A DNA stretch of 7,026 bases, taken from Chlamydiia bacterium. Lineage in GTDB: Bacteria > Chlamydiota > Chlamydiia > Chlamydiales > Simkaniaceae. Made by a program: the position numbers and the translations under genes. The first letter of the stretch is position 1, and every line of letters starts with the position of its first letter. Below are positions 5,455-7,026 of this stretch, piece by piece. Under the pieces are notes generated by a model, which made no database searches, was not told where the DNA came from, and was given only the letters and a program-made list of their open reading frames with translations. The stretch covers positions 1-7,026 of the forward strand of contig JAGROF010000045.1 in assembly GCA_020440405.1 (NCBI GenBank), read 5' to 3'.

Positions 5455-6111
5455 ATGAAATGGTTAACGATTCTACTTGTAGGAGTGTCTATCATGGTTT
5501 TTGGTGGAGAGCCCCCTTATATTCCTGTCGATCACCCAATGTTGCGTGAACAGGCTCAAGATATCCCGGTTGAGGAGATCTGCACCCCCCGCATTCAAGG
5601 AGTGATTGATGAGATGCTTGCGCTGACGGTCGATGAGCGGAAAGAAAATCGGATGGTTGGTTTGGCTGCTCCTCAGGTTGGCATTCCCTTAAAGATTATT
5701 TGTGTCGATATGCACATGACCATTGAGCGCATTGACTTTTCCCCACCCCTGGAGGTTTTTATCAATCCCGAGATTACCTGGTATTCGGAGGAGATGGAGT
5801 CTTTTCGGGAAGGGTGCTTTTCAACGGGATCGCTTGCAGGGATTGTTCCCCGCGCCCAAAAAATCCGCGCAGCGGCATATAATCGTGAGGGAGAGCGGGT
5901 CGAGCTTGAACTAGAGGGTTATACAGCCCGGATCTTTCAGCATGAAACCGATCATTTGAATGGAATCCGCTTTCCTCAGCGGATGACCAATTTTAGCCAT
6001 CTCCATTGGATCGAACTAGATCAGATCGAAGAGTACCGCGCTAATTATGAAAATTGGCCCCATACCTGCTCTCAAGAAGAGTGGCTGGAGTACGGAGGAT
6101 TTTCTACTTAG
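5455..6111 (+). CDS. def: Peptide deformylase-like metalloenzyme with ambiguous, possibly exported N-terminus
   Basis: 218 residues from ATG 5455 (205 from ATG 5494). Deformylases remove the N-formyl group from nascent proteins using a metal ion. All three family motifs are present: VGLAAPQVG (68-76, Gln74), EGCFS (119-123, ligand Cys121) and QHETDHLNG (162-170, ligands His163 and His167, catalytic Glu164). The metal site is intact. Deviations are Met67 for the first glycine of motif I and Thr165 for the usual hydrophobic residue of motif III. The protein exceeds the usual 160-190 residues by a short N-terminal extension and an acidic, aromatic C-terminal tail (about 185-218). From 5455 it begins like a signal peptide (MK, then hydrophobic 3-16, then GGE), but no Shine-Dalgarno is near. 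ATG 5494 has AGGAG eight bases upstream and would give a cytosolic protein. It may be a second, divergent deformylase beside a housekeeping copy elsewhere. It overlaps the convergent caspase-like gene by 8 bp. Confidence 0.88.
   Translation: MKWLTILLVGVSIMVFGGEPPYIPVDHPMLREQAQDIPVEEICTPRIQGVIDEMLALTVDERKENRMVGLAAPQVGIPLKIICVDMHMTIERIDFSPPLEVFINPEITWYSEEMESFREGCFSTGSLAGIVPRAQKIRAAAYNREGERVELELEGYTARIFQHETDHLNGIRFPQRMTNFSHLHWIELDQIEEYRANYENWPHTCSQEEWLEYGGFST
5481..5485 (+). promoter_or_regulatory. Ribosome binding site favouring the internal deformylase start at 5494
   Basis: AGGAG with an 8-nt gap to ATG 5494. The outer ATG 5455 has only AGAGG (5428-5432) 22 bases away, too far. This argues for translation from 5494, which removes the signal-like segment. 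The same bases also lie inside the longer reading frame as codons for Gly and Val, so the match could be accidental. Confidence 0.5.
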
Positions 6112-6988
6112 CCCTACTTAGGTACCACGCTCCGCCTCCAATGATCGCAGCAGCAACAACCATGATACCCCCAATGATATAAGGCTTCCATCCACTACTT
6201 GTTCTACGAGGAGCAAAGAGCTCTTTTGGGATAGCCGCGGGAGCTTGACCTGTTGTTTCCACGCCATCTTGATAGACTGTTGGGTAAACCAAGCCTAAAG
6301 CTCCTTCATCATTTCCATAAAGAATTGTATCGATTACAACGTCTTTTTTCTCATTCTCTTTAAACATAAATCCTGGCTCATAAACCGTCGTATGCTGAGA
6401 GGCATACACCTTTGTCTGAGGAATGATTTTTGAGGCAACGCGCGCAATGTTATTTTCAACCGTTTTGTTTCCTGTAAGACAAGCATCAAAAAGCAGGATC
6501 GAATCATCATTTAAAACGGACCCAATCGTTTGAAAAACGCTTTCCTGTTCCAGCTCACCCAAATCAGGGTCTGTGCAGACGATGTTGTCTCCCCGCACGC
6601 GAAGATCTCCAATCCGAGAGGGGGTTCCATGGTCACTAATGACGAGTAAATCGACTTTAGACGGGTCTTTTTGGATATGCTCAAGAAAGGCACGATTCGA
6701 TTTAAATAATGTCACCTCATACCCCTGTCTTCTTAAGATATCCATGTTCATCTCTCGATCTTCGTCCATTTTCCCTGAGCGAAAGGCTTCATCGCCTTCT
6801 TTTGCCTTTACCCAAAAGTAAGCTCGCTTCTTTGCTGAGGAAGCTGAAGAGGGCTGCTCATGTATCATCCCAGCAAGGAGCTGATCATGTTCAGATTGCT
6901 TGATTTCAGGTTGCTGGATCTTAACGTCATCCAGATCGCCTAGAAGTGGTTCTAAATAAGAATCGCTTGAAGAAGCTTGAATTTCCAT
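6104..6988 (-). CDS. Tail-anchored caspase-fold (clan CD) cysteine-protease-like protein
   Basis: 294 residues from ATG 6988. No family is recognised with certainty. Residues about 1-52 are polar and Ser/Glu/Gln-rich, probably disordered. A soluble domain follows from about 56 to 240. In it VDLLVISDHG (112-121) supplies a His-Gly and, 50 residues on, ILLFDACLTG (164-173) supplies an Asp-Ala-Cys, each at the end of a hydrophobic strand. That is the layout of clan CD peptidases (caspase, metacaspase, legumain/C13, CHAT, C80), with His120 and Cys170 as the likely dyad. The strand KVYASQH (about 193-199) also suits this fold. After a Pro/Thr linker a single hydrophobic segment at about 270-290 (IIGGIMVVAAAIIGGGAWYL) ends four residues before the C-terminus, so the protein is tail-anchored with the domain on the cytosolic side, or facing host cytosol if it is secreted. 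Substrate unknown. It might be a regulated protease, a stress or defence factor, or an effector. Inactive homologues exist in this clan, but both key residues are present here. Confidence 0.8.
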   Translation of the reverse strand: MEIQASSSDSYLEPLLGDLDDVKIQQPEIKQSEHDQLLAGMIHEQPSSASSAKKRAYFWVKAKEGDEAFRSGKMDEDREMNMDILRRQGYEVTLFKSNRAFLEHIQKDPSKVDLLVISDHGTPSRIGDLRVRGDNIVCTDPDLGELEQESVFQTIGSVLNDDSILLFDACLTGNKTVENNIARVASKIIPQTKVYASQHTTVYEPGFMFKENEKKDVVIDTILYGNDEGALGLVYPTVYQDGVETTGQAPAAIPKELFAPRRTSSGWKPYIIGGIMVVAAAIIGGGAWYLSRAK

Positions 6989-6994
6989 AATATT

Positions 6995-7001
6995 CACCCT
7001 T
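6995..7001 (-). promoter_or_regulatory. Ribosome binding site deciding the ATG 6988 start of the caspase-like gene
   Basis: On the minus strand AAGGGTG (7001-6995) stands six bases before ATG 6988. A GTG three codons further up (6997) is also in frame but falls inside this Shine-Dalgarno sequence, so it is unlikely to be the real start. The AT-rich bases beyond (7002-7026) include TTATAA and may be part of a promoter whose -35 would lie outside the window. Confidence 0.65.
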
Positions 7002-7026
7002 AAATTATTTGTTATAAATACAATTA

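Overview
The window most resembles a chromosomal stretch from a Chlamydiota-like bacterium of the environmental, amoeba-associated kind, though this is an inference from gene content and not a database match. The hints are an NhaD-type Na+/H+ antiporter, a KpsF/KdsD sugar-phosphate isomerase for Kdo (Gram-negative LPS), a rickettsial/Thermus-type isocitrate dehydrogenase with a C-terminal extension (the classical Chlamydia pathogens lack isocitrate dehydrogenase, environmental chlamydiae have it), and two proteins that look like host-interaction candidates. Composition is moderate in GC and fairly even throughout. I saw no transposase, tRNA, rRNA or CRISPR.

Layout. Positions 1-2315 hold a minus-strand pair: nhaD, then 50 bp downstream a macro-domain protein with a hydrophobic N-terminal region, closed by a strong intrinsic terminator at 21-44. 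A short divergent region with two small palindromes (2316-2395) separates nhaD from a plus-strand gene for a small two-helix membrane protein. That gene runs tail-to-tail into kdsD on the minus strand, with a 60-bp coding overlap. Between kdsD and the divergent icd gene lies a 164-bp imperfect palindrome (3752-3915), followed by a TATAAT-containing promoter and a strong ribosome binding site for icd. Downstream of icd on the plus strand is a peptide deformylase-like gene whose start is ambiguous: one choice gives a signal-peptide-like N-terminus, the other has a far better ribosome binding site. It overlaps by 8 bp the end of a minus-strand gene for a caspase-fold (clan CD) cysteine-protease-like protein with a single C-terminal membrane anchor.

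Functionally, nhaD (ion homeostasis), kdsD (Kdo/LPS precursor), icd (TCA cycle) and the deformylase (removal of N-formyl groups) are housekeeping genes without an obvious shared pathway. The macro-domain protein (ADP-ribose chemistry) and the tail-anchored caspase-like protein are the accessory genes of most interest. The long palindrome is the most notable non-coding structure.
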